A stretch of 64,000 nt of DNA from an uncultured Ignavibacteriota bacterium (lineage in GTDB: Bacteria > Bacteroidota > Ignavibacteria > UBA10030 > UBA8401), in NCBI GenBank assembly GCA_903861125.1, contig CAIOTF010000023.1, positions 62,001-126,000 on the forward strand, read 5' to 3'. The notes under the pieces were generated by a model that searched no databases, was not told the DNA's origin, and worked only from the letters and a program-made list of their open reading frames with translations. Within the stretch, counting starts at the first letter, position 1. Each line of letters opens with the position of its first letter. Shown here in pieces: positions 28,387 to 38,150 of the stretch. The position numbers were made by a program, and so were the translations under genes.

Positions 28387-29771
28387 TATAATTGATGAAC
28401 CAATTGTTTGAATATTCTGCCCCGTTCTTCATAATCCCTGAACCAATCGAACGACGTGCAGGCCGGGGAGAGAAGAACAACATCTCCTTTATGTGCAAGC
28501 GACGCAGCCGTTTCAATCGTTTTTTTCATTGATTCAATGTTCGGTTTTGCATCACCGATCGTTGCAACTTTTATGACAGACACTTTATCGGAAAAATTCT
28601 TCACGATTGTATCTGCGGAATACCCTGTGGCAACAATCCCTTTCACTTTTCTCTTCACCAGATCGTAGATCGTTGAATAATCATTCCCTTTATCTTTCCC
28701 CCCCATGATCAATACGATCGGCTCGTCATAACTTTTCAGTGCCATCTCCACCGCTTCAACGGTTGTTGCTTTGGAATTATTGATGTACTTGATCCCGTTC
28801 ACTTCACGCACAAATTCCTGACGGTGTTCAACCCCTTTAAAATTTCTCAGCGTCGATTTGATCGTAGCGGGTTTCACTCCCATCAGCTGTGCCGCCATTG
28901 CTGCCGCCATTGCATTCTGAAGATTGTGCTCTCCTTTGATAGAAATATCATCAACGGCAATGATGGAATATTCCGTATGTGCAATTACCGTTTTCATTAT
29001 TCCGTTCTCTGCAAAAGCACCCTGTTCAAGTTTCCGTTTTGAACTGAATTGAAAAACTTTTGATTTTTCATTTTTCACTTTTTTGTGCGTCCACTCGTCA
29101 TCCGCGTTGCAGATCACCATATCATCCGGCATTTGGTTCATAACAATACGCGACTTTGACGCCGCATATTTTTCCATCGAATTATCATACCGGTCCAGAT
29201 GGTTCTGCGTAATATTCAGGATGACCGCGACCTTCGGACGGAACGTGTCGATTCCATCCAACTGAAAACTGCTCACTTCCAGAACGACAACAGTCTCTTC
29301 ATCAACGTCCAGAACGACTGATGAGAACGCCGTTCCAATGTTACCCGCAACAACGTGTTTTTTCTTTGCATCGCTGAATATCCTTCCGAGTAAGGTTGTG
29401 GTGGTTGTTTTTCCGTTACTGCCTGTAATCGCAATAATTGGACCTTTACAAAACCAACTGGCAACTTCAATCTCTGCAACGACTTGTATTCCACGTTTTT
29501 GTGCTTCCAGAACAACCGGCGCGTTTGTCGGCACGCCGGGACTTACGACCATCAAAGAACAATCATACACTTTTTCGCTATGTCCGCCGCATTCACATTC
29601 TACATTCTCTTTTTGCAGCTCGGCAATATGCTGCTGAGTGCTTTCGCTGTTTCCAAAATCGCTGACGAACACCTGCGCTTTTGCGGAATGCAACAGCATT
29701 GCCGCTGAAACTCCGCTCCGTTCCGCACCGATGACACTGATCTTTTTACCGGATAACTCTGCAATGTTCAC
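28386..29771 (-). CDS. murD: UDP-N-acetylmuramoyl-L-alanine--D-glutamate ligase
   Basis: 461 residues from a GTG start at 29769-29771. It adds D-Glu to UDP-MurNAc-L-Ala. It has the N-terminal Rossmann unit KKISVIGAERSGVSAA, the SPGVP motif, the ATP loop GSNGKTTTT (117-125), ILNITQNHLDRYD, the KATTVEA segment and the C-terminal VLLSPACTSFDWFRDYEERGR signature of MurD. Its stop overlaps the ftsW start, and mraY ends 7 nt before it. Confidence 0.97.
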   Translation of the reverse strand: MNIAELSGKKISVIGAERSGVSAAMLLHSAKAQVFVSDFGNSESTQQHIAELQKENVECECGGHSEKVYDCSLMVVSPGVPTNAPVVLEAQKRGIQVVAEIEVASWFCKGPIIAITGSNGKTTTTTLLGRIFSDAKKKHVVAGNIGTAFSSVVLDVDEETVVVLEVSSFQLDGIDTFRPKVAVILNITQNHLDRYDNSMEKYAASKSRIVMNQMPDDMVICNADDEWTHKKVKNEKSKVFQFSSKRKLEQGAFAENGIMKTVIAHTEYSIIAVDDISIKGEHNLQNAMAAAMAAQLMGVKPATIKSTLRNFKGVEHRQEFVREVNGIKYINNSKATTVEAVEMALKSYDEPIVLIMGGKDKGNDYSTIYDLVKRKVKGIVATGYSADTIVKNFSDKVSVIKVATIGDAKPNIESMKKTIETAASLAHKGDVVLLSPACTSFDWFRDYEERGRIFKQLVHQL

Positions 29772-29778
29772 GATTCGA

Positions 29779-30894
29779 TTACCGCACTTTGAATGTTGTT
29801 AAACTCAGGATCATCATAAGAATTGCAAGGATGTAGAACCGTGTGACGATCTTTGGTTCTGCCCAGCCGAGCAGTTCAAAATGATGATGAATCGGCGCCA
29901 TTTTGAACACGCGCCGGCCTTCGCCATATTTTTTCTTCGTGTATTTGAAGTACAGTCTCTGAACAATCACCGACACTGTTTCCATAAAAAATATTCCGCC
30001 AAGAATCGGCAAAATCAGTTCTTTTTTCGCCATCACTGTTAATGCACCGATCGCTCCGCCGAGTGCAAGCGACCCTGTGTCACCCATAAAGATCTGCGCC
30101 GGATAGGAATTGTACCATAAGAATCCTAATGAGGCTCCGACAAGGGCAATACAAAAGACAATCAATTCGCCATTGCCACGGAGATAAATAATGTTCAGAT
30201 AATTGCTAAACTCGATATTGCCGGAGATATACACGATGATGCCAAGCGTCATCGCAACGATTCCCGATGTTCCGATCGCGAGACCGTCAAGACCATCCGT
30301 CAAATTCACCGCATTTGATGTTGCCGTGATGATAAAGATGACAAGAGGGATATAGAATATTCCGAAATCGAATTCTAAATTTTTAAAGAATGGTACTGTT
30401 GTCACTGTATTTGCATTGATCGATTTCAGTTCCGGCATGGAATACAAAACATAACCAAGCACCAGGCCGATCGTTACTTGTCCGACAATCTTGTACCAGC
30501 CGATAAGTCCTTCCTTCTTCTTCCTGACGATCTTCAAATAATCATCCATAAATCCTACTACACCAAGTCCGCCTGTTACAAAAATGATCATCTGCACGTA
30601 CGTGTTCGCCAAATCTCCCCAGAGCAGCGTGGGGATCAGGATCGCGGCAATAACGATGATGCCCCCCATCATCGGAGTTCCCGCTTTCAGCTTATGCTTT
30701 TCCGGAGATCCTTCGCGATAGGTTGTAACGATCCCCTTTGCTTTCAGCATGGTGATCACTTTACCACCGATGATAAAACTGATGAACAATGCCGTGATGG
30801 CGGCCATCGCCGCGCGGAATGTGAGATACTTCACCACGCCGAATCCGGGCGGATGATAGACATGTTCGATCCAGATGAGCAGATGATACAGCAT
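29779..30894 (-). CDS. mraY: Phospho-N-acetylmuramoyl-pentapeptide transferase
   Basis: 371 residues with about ten membrane helices. It transfers phospho-MurNAc-pentapeptide to undecaprenyl phosphate, making lipid I. Family signatures are KHKLKAGTPMMGG, GFMDDYLK with the catalytic Asp pair, NAVNLTDGLDGLA, FMGDTGSLALGG, and MAPIHHHFELLGW with the histidine motif. The ATG at 30892-30894 shares a base with the murF TGA (TGATG), so translation is probably coupled. Confidence 0.98.
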   Translation of the reverse strand: MLYHLLIWIEHVYHPPGFGVVKYLTFRAAMAAITALFISFIIGGKVITMLKAKGIVTTYREGSPEKHKLKAGTPMMGGIIVIAAILIPTLLWGDLANTYVQMIIFVTGGLGVVGFMDDYLKIVRKKKEGLIGWYKIVGQVTIGLVLGYVLYSMPELKSINANTVTTVPFFKNLEFDFGIFYIPLVIFIITATSNAVNLTDGLDGLAIGTSGIVAMTLGIIVYISGNIEFSNYLNIIYLRGNGELIVFCIALVGASLGFLWYNSYPAQIFMGDTGSLALGGAIGALTVMAKKELILPILGGIFFMETVSVIVQRLYFKYTKKKYGEGRRVFKMAPIHHHFELLGWAEPKIVTRFYILAILMMILSLTTFKVR

Positions 30895-32315
30895 CAGTGT
30901 TGATCCTTTGTTTTCAATGAATCATTATCGTTCATCAACCGGTTCACCACCTCTTCCATCTTTATTCCACGCGAACCTTTTATCAAAATTACATCTCCGT
31001 CTGTCAGCGTTTTTTTCAATTCATTCGCAAGTTCTTCTTTCGATTCGTAGTGCTGCGCCTTTGCTCCAAACGCTTCACTGGTATATTTGGAAAACGGACC
31101 GAACGTCAGCAAACGCTCGAAATTCATTTCTGCTGCAATTACACCGGTATTCGTATGCTCACGTTTCGATGCCTCACCAAGTTCACGCATGTCGCCGAGA
31201 ACAACGATCTTTTTCCCTTTTGTATCGAACGACTGCAGCGTTTTTAATGCAACAATAACCGAATCCGGATTTGAATTGTACGTATCGTTCAGAATCGTAA
31301 TATTATTATTCACCGTCACTTCCATCCGTTTGGAGGCGGAGGTGAATTTTTCAAGAGCATCGGCTATTTTTTTCGGTTTCACCTTCAATTTCAATCCGAC
31401 GGAGCATGCCGCCATTGCATTTGTAACATTATGCATTCCGGGAACGGAAAGTCTGACATTGAATACAATGTTTTTTTTGCGCCATTCCGTCTCGAATTTT
31501 GACTGACCCAGTGCATTTGTTTGTATTTTTTTTGCGCGGATATCGGCTTTCGCACCACTCCCGTAACAGAGAGCATATTTCAGCGAAGCAACATCGCCGC
31601 TCAAAAATTCATCGTCGCAGTTTACAAATGCAAATCCGGCATGCTCTTTCAGATAGAAAAATAATGCCCTTTCCTCTCTCGCAACACCATTCTCATCACC
31701 GAAAAATTCCAAATGTTCCTTGCCGATGTTCGTAATAAGACCGTGCGTCGGTTCGGCAATCTCACAAAGATATTTCAGTTCGCCAAAATGGTTCGTTCCT
31801 ATCTCCACCACGGCCGCATCGTGCTTCTTCGTCAGGCGAAACAGCGTCTGCGGAACACCGATATGATTGTTCAGATTTCCTTCCGTGCTCAGCACGTCGT
31901 ATTTCGTCCGGAGGACTGCCGACACCATTTCTTTTGTCGTTGTTTTTCCGTTACTGCCGGCAATGGCAATGACGGGAATATCGAATTTCCGGCGGTAGAT
32001 CCTTGCCAGTTCACCGAATGCAGCCGTGGTATCGTTCACAATCACAAACACGCACGGGAATGTTCTGAAATATGCTTCATTCCTTTGCGCCCATTCACGA
32101 TGTACAACAATTGCCGATGCCTCTGCTTTTATTACTATATCAATAAAATTGTGCGCATCGAATTTTTCACCGCGCAACGCGAAGAACAGATCACCTTTTT
32201 TCACTGCGCGGGAGTCGGTTGAAACTCCCGAAATCTTTCGGCTCTTCAGCAACTCTTTGTTAACGAGTTCCGAACCGGACAATTGCTGCAGATCTTTGAT
32301 TGTGATTTTCTTCAT
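30894..32315 (-). CDS. murF: UDP-N-acetylmuramoyl-tripeptide--D-alanyl-D-alanine ligase
   Basis: 473 residues. MurF adds D-Ala-D-Ala to complete the pentapeptide precursor. It has the N-terminal STDSRAVKKGDLFFALRGEKFDAHNF domain, the ATP loop GSNGKTTTKE (120-129), GTNHFGEL, ITNIGKEHLEFFG, NDTYNSNPDSV and a C-terminal VLIKGSRGIKMEEVV. It overlaps mraY by one base and lies 42 bp from murE. Confidence 0.97.
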   Translation of the reverse strand: MKKITIKDLQQLSGSELVNKELLKSRKISGVSTDSRAVKKGDLFFALRGEKFDAHNFIDIVIKAEASAIVVHREWAQRNEAYFRTFPCVFVIVNDTTAAFGELARIYRRKFDIPVIAIAGSNGKTTTKEMVSAVLRTKYDVLSTEGNLNNHIGVPQTLFRLTKKHDAAVVEIGTNHFGELKYLCEIAEPTHGLITNIGKEHLEFFGDENGVAREERALFFYLKEHAGFAFVNCDDEFLSGDVASLKYALCYGSGAKADIRAKKIQTNALGQSKFETEWRKKNIVFNVRLSVPGMHNVTNAMAACSVGLKLKVKPKKIADALEKFTSASKRMEVTVNNNITILNDTYNSNPDSVIVALKTLQSFDTKGKKIVVLGDMRELGEASKREHTNTGVIAAEMNFERLLTFGPFSKYTSEAFGAKAQHYESKEELANELKKTLTDGDVILIKGSRGIKMEEVVNRLMNDNDSLKTKDQH

Positions 32316-32357
32316 ATTCTTCGAACAATTTCAACACCGGAACGATCCGGGAAATAT

Positions 32358-33905
32358 TTATTTTATCGCCGCCTGTTTCAAAATTTCTTCTTTATCGCTG
32401 AAGTGAATTTTTTCTTTCCCCACTACCTGATAGTCTTCATGCCCTTTTCCGGCAACCAGGATCACATCACCGGATGATGCCATGCTCAATCCCTTCGCAA
32501 TCGCTTTTCCTCTGTCGGCTTCCACAAATGTTTTCGATTTGGAGGATATCCCTTCCAGAATATCGCTGATGATCTCCATCGGATCTTCGTTGCGCGCATT
32601 GTCGGACGTAACGATCATAACATCGCTCAGCCGATCCGCTATCGCACCCATCTTCGGACGTTTAGTAATATCACGGTCGCCGCCGGCACCAAAGATGGTG
32701 ATGATCTTGGTTTTATACCGGTGCGGCAAAATATCATGGATCGTCTGAAGACAATTTTCCAATGCATCGGGCGTATGCGCATAATCGACGATCGCGGTCC
32801 AGCCTTTCGTCGATTGAATCTGTTCGAACCTTCCCGGTGCAGGAACAAGTGATCCGAAGACTGACTGTTTATTCGCAATATCTATCCCCAGAGCGAGAAC
32901 AGCCGCGTATGCCCCAAGAACATTATAGACGTTAAATCTGCCGACCAATTTTGTAGAGATCGTCTCGCCCTTAATGACCGCAGTAAATCCTTTTACACTG
33001 ACGGAAACATTCTCTGCCTTAACATCAGAAAGATTTTTCACGCTGTACGACAACACTTTCGCCTTACATCCTTCGACGATTTTCAGTCCGTAATCAGAAT
33101 CTGTGTTTGTTACTGCGACAGCATCCCGGTTCAATCCATCGAATAATATTTTTTTTGCATCGAAATAATCTTCCATTGTCCCGTGATAATCCAAATGATC
33201 CTGCGTCAAATTCGTGAAGACGGCCGCTGCAAACGAAATTCCATAAGCGCGATACTGATTCAGTGCATGCGATGATACTTCCATGACGCAATGCGTACAT
33301 CCTTTTTGAACCATCTGTGCGAACAACTGCTGCATCTCCAGCGATTCGGGTGTCGTATGGGTTGCGGGAAATTTTTCGTTTCCGATTGCATACTCCACGG
33401 TGCCGATCAAGCCGGCCTTTATGCCGGATACCGATTCCAGCATTTGTTTAATCAAAAACGTTGTCGTTGTTTTTCCGTTCGTTCCGGTCACGCCGATCAT
33501 CGTCATCTTTTCCGCGGGACGGCCGTAATAGTTCGCCGAAATCTGCGCCAGTGCTTTCCGGGTATTGCTCACAACAATTTTCACCGTCCCCGTATGCATA
33601 CACAGTGAGTCGGGAATTGCCTGATCGTCTTCAATCACGATCACTTTGGCACCGTTTGAAATTGCGGACGACAGGAATGTATGTCCGTCAACGCCGGCAC
33701 CCTTGAGCGCCACAAATAGGTTCTCCCGCTGTACTTTCCGAGAATCGTACTGTATGCCACTGATCATCACATCGTGCGTGGTCACCATTTTACCATACAT
33801 CGTCTGGAACATCTTGGTCACCGAAACGCCTTGCAATAGATCTGATAATGTCATGATAAATTCTTCGGTCTTCAGATTGTTAACTTTTTGTCTTGTATCC
33901 GACAT
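32358..33905 (-). CDS. murE: UDP-N-acetylmuramoyl-tripeptide synthetase MurE (DAP-type predicted)
   Basis: 515 residues from the ATG at 33903-33905; the ATG at 33852-33854 (starting MTLSDLLQG, the usual MurE opening) may be the real start. MurE adds the third stem residue. It has SGIQYDSRKV, the ATP loop GTNGKTTTT (141-149), HTTPESLEMQQLF, TNLTQDHLDYHG and the substrate motif DNARNEDP at about 434. Canonical meso-diaminopimelate enzymes have DNPR. The Pro is replaced here by Ala, but the Arg that binds the extra DAP carboxylate is kept, so DAP remains the best prediction. Confidence 0.95.
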   Translation of the reverse strand: MSDTRQKVNNLKTEEFIMTLSDLLQGVSVTKMFQTMYGKMVTTHDVMISGIQYDSRKVQRENLFVALKGAGVDGHTFLSSAISNGAKVIVIEDDQAIPDSLCMHTGTVKIVVSNTRKALAQISANYYGRPAEKMTMIGVTGTNGKTTTTFLIKQMLESVSGIKAGLIGTVEYAIGNEKFPATHTTPESLEMQQLFAQMVQKGCTHCVMEVSSHALNQYRAYGISFAAAVFTNLTQDHLDYHGTMEDYFDAKKILFDGLNRDAVAVTNTDSDYGLKIVEGCKAKVLSYSVKNLSDVKAENVSVSVKGFTAVIKGETISTKLVGRFNVYNVLGAYAAVLALGIDIANKQSVFGSLVPAPGRFEQIQSTKGWTAIVDYAHTPDALENCLQTIHDILPHRYKTKIITIFGAGGDRDITKRPKMGAIADRLSDVMIVTSDNARNEDPMEIISDILEGISSKSKTFVEADRGKAIAKGLSMASSGDVILVAGKGHEDYQVVGKEKIHFSDKEEILKQAAIK

Positions 33906-33926
33906 TGATGGACCACGAATGATCCG

Positions 33927-36110
33927 TTAATACAACTGTGCTGTTACGACCGCCTTCGGTTCACAGATGATCGTAACTTTTGCGCCCTGCTTCATCGATG
34001 TTCCCGGATTCGGAAATTGATTTGCAACAATCCCCGATCCGACAATTGTTACTCCGTACTGTTCCGCCGCAAGTTTATTCACTGCTCGGCGGACACTCAT
34101 GCCGCGTACATCCGGAACCTGCAAACTTCCAGCTGCAATATTCAGTGCCGTTTCATTCATCATCAATTGAACGAGCGATCCGCGTTCAACCTTCGTGCCC
34201 GCCGGAGGATACTGACGCACAACTTCTTCTCCAGCACCGATCACTTTAGCCGCAAGACCGGATCGATTCAGCAAGGCAATCGCATTATCTATTCCATTGT
34301 TCGCTACATCGGGAATGGAGACAGTTGCATCCTTCTGCTGATCGACATTCTGCACGCTTTGCTCGGCAATCATTGTCTTTGCGAGTAAACCGTTGTTGTT
34401 GATGATGCGGTCCGCAATGGCTTTGAAGATCGGCGCGCTTGCCGTTGCTCCATAGTAACCACCCGCTTTCGGTTTTTCGATCATCACCAAAATAACGATC
34501 TCCGGTTTTTCTACCGGAAAGAATCCGATGAAAGAGGCGTTGTAACTGCCTTCTTCATATTTTCCATTCACATGCTTACGCGATGTGCCGGTCTTACCGG
34601 CAATACGAACGCCGGGCGTTTTCACCGAAACGCCGGTTCCGAATTCAACAACTGCTTCCAACATCTGTTTCACTTGTTCATTCACATGTTTCGGGATCAC
34701 CCGGCGGATCATCTGCGGCTGGCCGGTATAGATCTCCTGTCCGTTCTCATCGTTCTCTCTCTGCACTATGTACGGCTTCATCAGCATACCATCGTTGGCA
34801 ATCGCCGAATATGCCGAAACGATCTGCAGCGGTGTAACTCCGACCTCGTATCCGTACGCAATGGAATTGAGCGAAGCCAGTGACCATTCAGAGGTTTTTT
34901 TCAGCTGACCGTTGATCTCTGCGGGAAGTTCAATACCGGTTGCCATACCAAAACCGAAATCACGCGCTTTTTTGTATAATTTTTCCTGGCCGATTAAATC
35001 ACTCACCTTCGCCATCACGATATTGGAAGAGAATGCCATCGATTCCAAAAATGTCACGTCGCGCAGCGGGTGGGCATCGTTGATCAGACGGAATTTTTTT
35101 CCGGGATATTCGATCGTGTATTTTCCGTTCTCGGCATAGATCTTTTTATCCAGTGTTACAACTTCGTTTTCCAGTGCCGCAGATGCCGTCACTATTTTAA
35201 AGACGGATCCCGGTTCATACATATCGGATACAATACGATTCTTCAGCGCGTCGGCATTCTGCACTCTGTTGAGATTCACCTGAGGATAATTTGACATTGC
35301 AAGAATCTCCCCGGTCTGCGGACGGATCATCACAACAAGTCCTGCGTCTGCCTGTGTGCGTGCAATGCCTTTTTTCAGTTCTTCATCCGCAATGGATTGA
35401 TATTGCAGATCGATCGTTAGTTGGATGGAATGGCCGTTCACCGCTTCTTCACGCGGATAATCAACGGACGGACGTTTTCTTCCCATTCCGTCCTTCTGCA
35501 TAATCACATAACCGTCACGTCCACGGAGCACATCGTTGAACTGCTGTTCGATGCCACTGACACCCACGTTTTCGATATTGGTAGCCCCAATCACCTGTCC
35601 GGCGATCTCGTCGTAGTGATACAAACGCATCGCTTCGTTCATCTTCACCACGCCGCCCATTTTTTTCAACGGGATCAGCTCGGCAGCATCCGGCCGGAGA
35701 TGACGCTCCATCCAGACAAACCGTTTTGCGCTCTGAAGTTTAGATGTGTATTCTTTTTCCGGTTTTCCGGTCACGGCGGAAAATTCCTTAGCAATCAGCT
35801 TTGCATCGTCACCGGCGATTTTTGGATCAGCGGCGAAAGAAACAAATTCGGAATTTGCAACAAGAACATTACCGTTTCTGTCGTAGATATTTCCCCGCGC
35901 TGCCACCAGAGGCACCCGTGCTTCGTACTGTCCTTTGGCAATGCTCTGATATTTTCCCGATTCAAAAAGCTGGATCTGCACAAGACGGGCCGAGGCTGCG
36001 AAGAACGCGAACAAGAAACAGAACTTCACGATCAGCAAGCGGTATTTGTAATCCTTCTGCTGAGGAGTTTCTTTTACTGTTTCTTCTTTTTTTCTAAACG
36101 GGTTCCGCAT
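33927..36110 (-). CDS. ftsI: Class B penicillin-binding protein (FtsI/PBP3) with two PASTA domains
   Basis: 727 residues. It is the septal transpeptidase that crosslinks peptidoglycan with FtsW. There is a cytoplasmic tail, one membrane helix (about 27-47), and a dimerisation domain with ARGNIYDRNGNVLV. The transpeptidase has S302 in EPGSVFK, an SSN motif in FSSNIVMAK, and KTG at 506-508. Two PASTA domains end the protein (about 597-655 and 660-722; SIPDVANNG and QVPDVRGMS). The length and PASTA tail resemble SpoVD-type and Bacteroidota PBPs rather than E. coli FtsI. It lies between ftsL and murE. Confidence 0.95.
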   Translation of the reverse strand: MRNPFRKKEETVKETPQQKDYKYRLLIVKFCFLFAFFAASARLVQIQLFESGKYQSIAKGQYEARVPLVAARGNIYDRNGNVLVANSEFVSFAADPKIAGDDAKLIAKEFSAVTGKPEKEYTSKLQSAKRFVWMERHLRPDAAELIPLKKMGGVVKMNEAMRLYHYDEIAGQVIGATNIENVGVSGIEQQFNDVLRGRDGYVIMQKDGMGRKRPSVDYPREEAVNGHSIQLTIDLQYQSIADEELKKGIARTQADAGLVVMIRPQTGEILAMSNYPQVNLNRVQNADALKNRIVSDMYEPGSVFKIVTASAALENEVVTLDKKIYAENGKYTIEYPGKKFRLINDAHPLRDVTFLESMAFSSNIVMAKVSDLIGQEKLYKKARDFGFGMATGIELPAEINGQLKKTSEWSLASLNSIAYGYEVGVTPLQIVSAYSAIANDGMLMKPYIVQRENDENGQEIYTGQPQMIRRVIPKHVNEQVKQMLEAVVEFGTGVSVKTPGVRIAGKTGTSRKHVNGKYEEGSYNASFIGFFPVEKPEIVILVMIEKPKAGGYYGATASAPIFKAIADRIINNNGLLAKTMIAEQSVQNVDQQKDATVSIPDVANNGIDNAIALLNRSGLAAKVIGAGEEVVRQYPPAGTKVERGSLVQLMMNETALNIAAGSLQVPDVRGMSVRRAVNKLAAEQYGVTIVGSGIVANQFPNPGTSMKQGAKVTIICEPKAVVTAQLY

Positions 36111-36129
36111 AGCTCTTAGTTTTGTTTGC

Positions 36130-36597
36130 TTACCGGTTTAATTTTTCTTTGACAGCGGTCTCTTTTTCTACATCCACTTCGAACCATACCGGGGCTTCCT
36201 TCGGATTCATCATTCCCAATTTTTCCTGCGCCATGAGACTGATCCGTTCCAAACTTGCTTTCCGGTTGATCTCCGCTTTAATCACTTCATTCGTACTGAT
36301 GATCTGATTGTGTTTCATATTCAGATCGTTCACTTCTTTTGCAAGAGTATTCACGGCAATAACATTCCCCACGTATAATAGAGCGGCTGTAGCAACAAGG
36401 AACAACGTACCGACAATATTCGACGTCTTTGAACGTTTTTTTGCATTAATCCGACGAACATTCTGTCTCACCGCATAGCCGGGAATAGTAGCCTGGGGAT
36501 CGAGCGATGCCGGCACGGCGTTATTATAGAACTGCCTGTCATTAAACTTCGGCATATCGACAACGTTTATAGGAGTATTCTGAAGATTTTTTGCCAT
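36130..36597 (-). CDS. ftsL: FtsL-like division protein
   Basis: 155 residues. The N-terminal part is cytoplasmic and basic (about 1-60, ending INAKKRSKT), followed by one membrane helix (SNIVGTLFLVATAALLYVGNVIAV). Then comes a periplasmic coiled coil (LAKEVNDLNMKHNQIISTNEVIKAEINRKASLERI) ending in AQEKLGM, the typical FtsL hallmark. Sequence identity in this family is low, so the call rests on topology and on position between rsmH and ftsI. FtsL joins FtsB and FtsQ to activate FtsWI. The N-terminal tail is longer than in E. coli FtsL. Confidence 0.8.
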   Translation of the reverse strand: MAKNLQNTPINVVDMPKFNDRQFYNNAVPASLDPQATIPGYAVRQNVRRINAKKRSKTSNIVGTLFLVATAALLYVGNVIAVNTLAKEVNDLNMKHNQIISTNEVIKAEINRKASLERISLMAQEKLGMMNPKEAPVWFEVDVEKETAVKEKLNR

Positions 36598-36626
36598 TTT
36601 ATAACGCTACCGCCATACAGGGCTGA

Positions 36627-37559
36627 TTATATTCTTTCCGCTGCTCTCAATTTTGCGCTTCGTGAACGCGGATTATTCTTTTGCTCTTCTTCCGTTGCTT
36701 CCAGCGGTTTCTTTGTGATAATTCTCAATTCGGGAATGCGGGGTGTATCCGGCTGAAATTTGTTTCCCGAAGGAATCGTTGTTGCGGCACATTCGTTGAA
36801 GAAGGTCTTGACGATCCGGTCTTCCAGCGAATGATACGAGATTACGACAATCCTTCCCCCATCCGCCATGTAGCCAAGCGAATCACTCAATATTGATTTC
36901 AACCGATGCAATTCGTCATTGACTTCGATTCTAATTGCCTGAAATACTCTTGCCAACGATTTAACGGCAAACTTTCCGCCTACGACACTTTCAACGATCG
37001 ACGCCAGTTGTCCTGTTGTTTCGATCGGTGCCGCTTCTCTCCGGTAAACAATCTTTCGTGCAATACGCCGGGAAAGCCGTTCTTCGCCGTAGTGAAAGAT
37101 CACATCGGCAAGTTCTTCCTCTTCATACGAATTAACCACCGCGTATGCATCGAGCGACTGCCGGCGGTCCATGCGCATATCGAGCCGTTCATTCCCGCGA
37201 AACGAAAAGCCCTTGCTTGCATCATCAAGTTGAAATGAAGAGACGCCGAGGTCTAACAACAATCCGTGAACCGTTGAAATGTGCTGAGTGCGAAGTATGT
37301 CTGCGATGTGTGCGGTGTTGTCGTTCACAAGCTGAACATTATTTTTAAATCGGTGAAGACGTTTCCCTGCTTCGTTGATTGCGTCTGCATCGGCATCGAT
37401 ACCGATGAGCATTCCTTTTTCCGAAAGCCGTTCACAAATCTTTTCTGCATGTCCGCCTCCGCCCAATGTTCCGTCAACATAAATTCCGTCTGCCGTTGTT
37501 ACAAGATGTTCAAGCACCTCGTTGAGCATTACCGGAATATGATATGAAGATTGCACCAT
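36627..37559 (-). CDS. rsmH: 16S rRNA (cytosine(1402)-N4)-methyltransferase
   Basis: 310 residues from the ATG at 37557-37559; an in-frame GTG at 37569-37571 would add four residues, and neither has a good ribosome site. RsmH (MraW) methylates N4 of C1402 in 16S rRNA. It has HIPVMLNEVLEHL, the SAM-binding DGTLGGGGHAEKI (29-41), GIDADADAI, LLDLGVSSFQLDDASKGFSF, and the late ISYHSLEDRIVKTFF. It is the second dcw gene, after mraZ. Confidence 0.96.
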   Translation of the reverse strand: MVQSSYHIPVMLNEVLEHLVTTADGIYVDGTLGGGGHAEKICERLSEKGMLIGIDADADAINEAGKRLHRFKNNVQLVNDNTAHIADILRTQHISTVHGLLLDLGVSSFQLDDASKGFSFRGNERLDMRMDRRQSLDAYAVVNSYEEEELADVIFHYGEERLSRRIARKIVYRREAAPIETTGQLASIVESVVGGKFAVKSLARVFQAIRIEVNDELHRLKSILSDSLGYMADGGRIVVISYHSLEDRIVKTFFNECAATTIPSGNKFQPDTPRIPELRIITKKPLEATEEEQKNNPRSRSAKLRAAERI

Positions 37560-37639
37560 TCGTTTTGTCACAGAGACGCTGAGATCGCAGAGACCGTTAA
37601 ATTTTTAATACCGTACTTTCCCGCGTGATCTGCGGTGCA

Positions 37640-38089
37640 TCATTCTTTCTTTTCAAAAACTTTTGATGCCACGGTCAGATAATCTTCCTGCTGACCGTCA
37701 AGATATTTTTGATACTCTACGGGATTCCACACTTCGATGCGGTCGAACACACCCATAATAAAAACGTCGTTTTCAATTTTCGCATACTGGAGCAATTCTT
37801 TCGGCAGAATAATTCTATATTGTCCGTCCAGTTCGGCATCTGTTGCATGGTTCAGCAGCATTCGTGTGAAATACCGGTGCTGCGGATCGGTCTGCTGCAG
37901 TTTCCCAATCTCAGCTTCACGTTTCGCCCACTCATCATTCGGGTAGATAAAAATGCATTCCTCAAATCCGCGTGTGATCACAAACGAATTGTTGGCTTCG
38001 GGCGCAAGATTCTTCCTCATCTTCGCAGGAATATTGATGCGACCTTTATTGTCAACCGTATAGTTGAATGAACCTTTAAATGAAGACAC
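37640..38089 (-). CDS. mraZ: Transcriptional regulator MraZ
   Basis: 149 residues from a GTG start at 38087-38089, chosen because the product opens with the family pattern FKGSFNYTVDNKGRINIPAKMR. Two AbrB/SpoVT-like halves are visible; the second contains ATDAELDGQYRIILPKELLQYA. MraZ binds the promoter of its own operon and controls the dcw cluster. Two GTGGG boxes with a 10-bp period plus a degenerate third lie 37-61 bp upstream, overlapping the predicted promoter, so autoregulation is well supported here. Confidence 0.96.
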   Translation of the reverse strand: MSSFKGSFNYTVDNKGRINIPAKMRKNLAPEANNSFVITRGFEECIFIYPNDEWAKREAEIGKLQQTDPQHRYFTRMLLNHATDAELDGQYRIILPKELLQYAKIENDVFIMGVFDRIEVWNPVEYQKYLDGQQEDYLTVASKVFEKKE

Positions 38090-38125
38090 GGATGGAATAC
38101 GCCTTATTTTGTTGAAGAATTTTTA

Positions 38126-38150
38126 CCCACTTTAACCCACCATTGGACAC
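38126..38150 (-). promoter_or_regulatory. MraZ binding boxes
   Basis: Read on the minus strand: GTGTC, 5 nt, GTGGG, 5 nt, GTGGG. The two perfect boxes are at 38136-38140 and 38126-38130 (CCCAC on the plus strand); the first, at 38146-38150, is degenerate. MraZ is known to bind tandem GTGG-type boxes at a 10-bp step upstream of mraZ. The array sits just downstream of, and touching, the -7 element. Confidence 0.8.
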
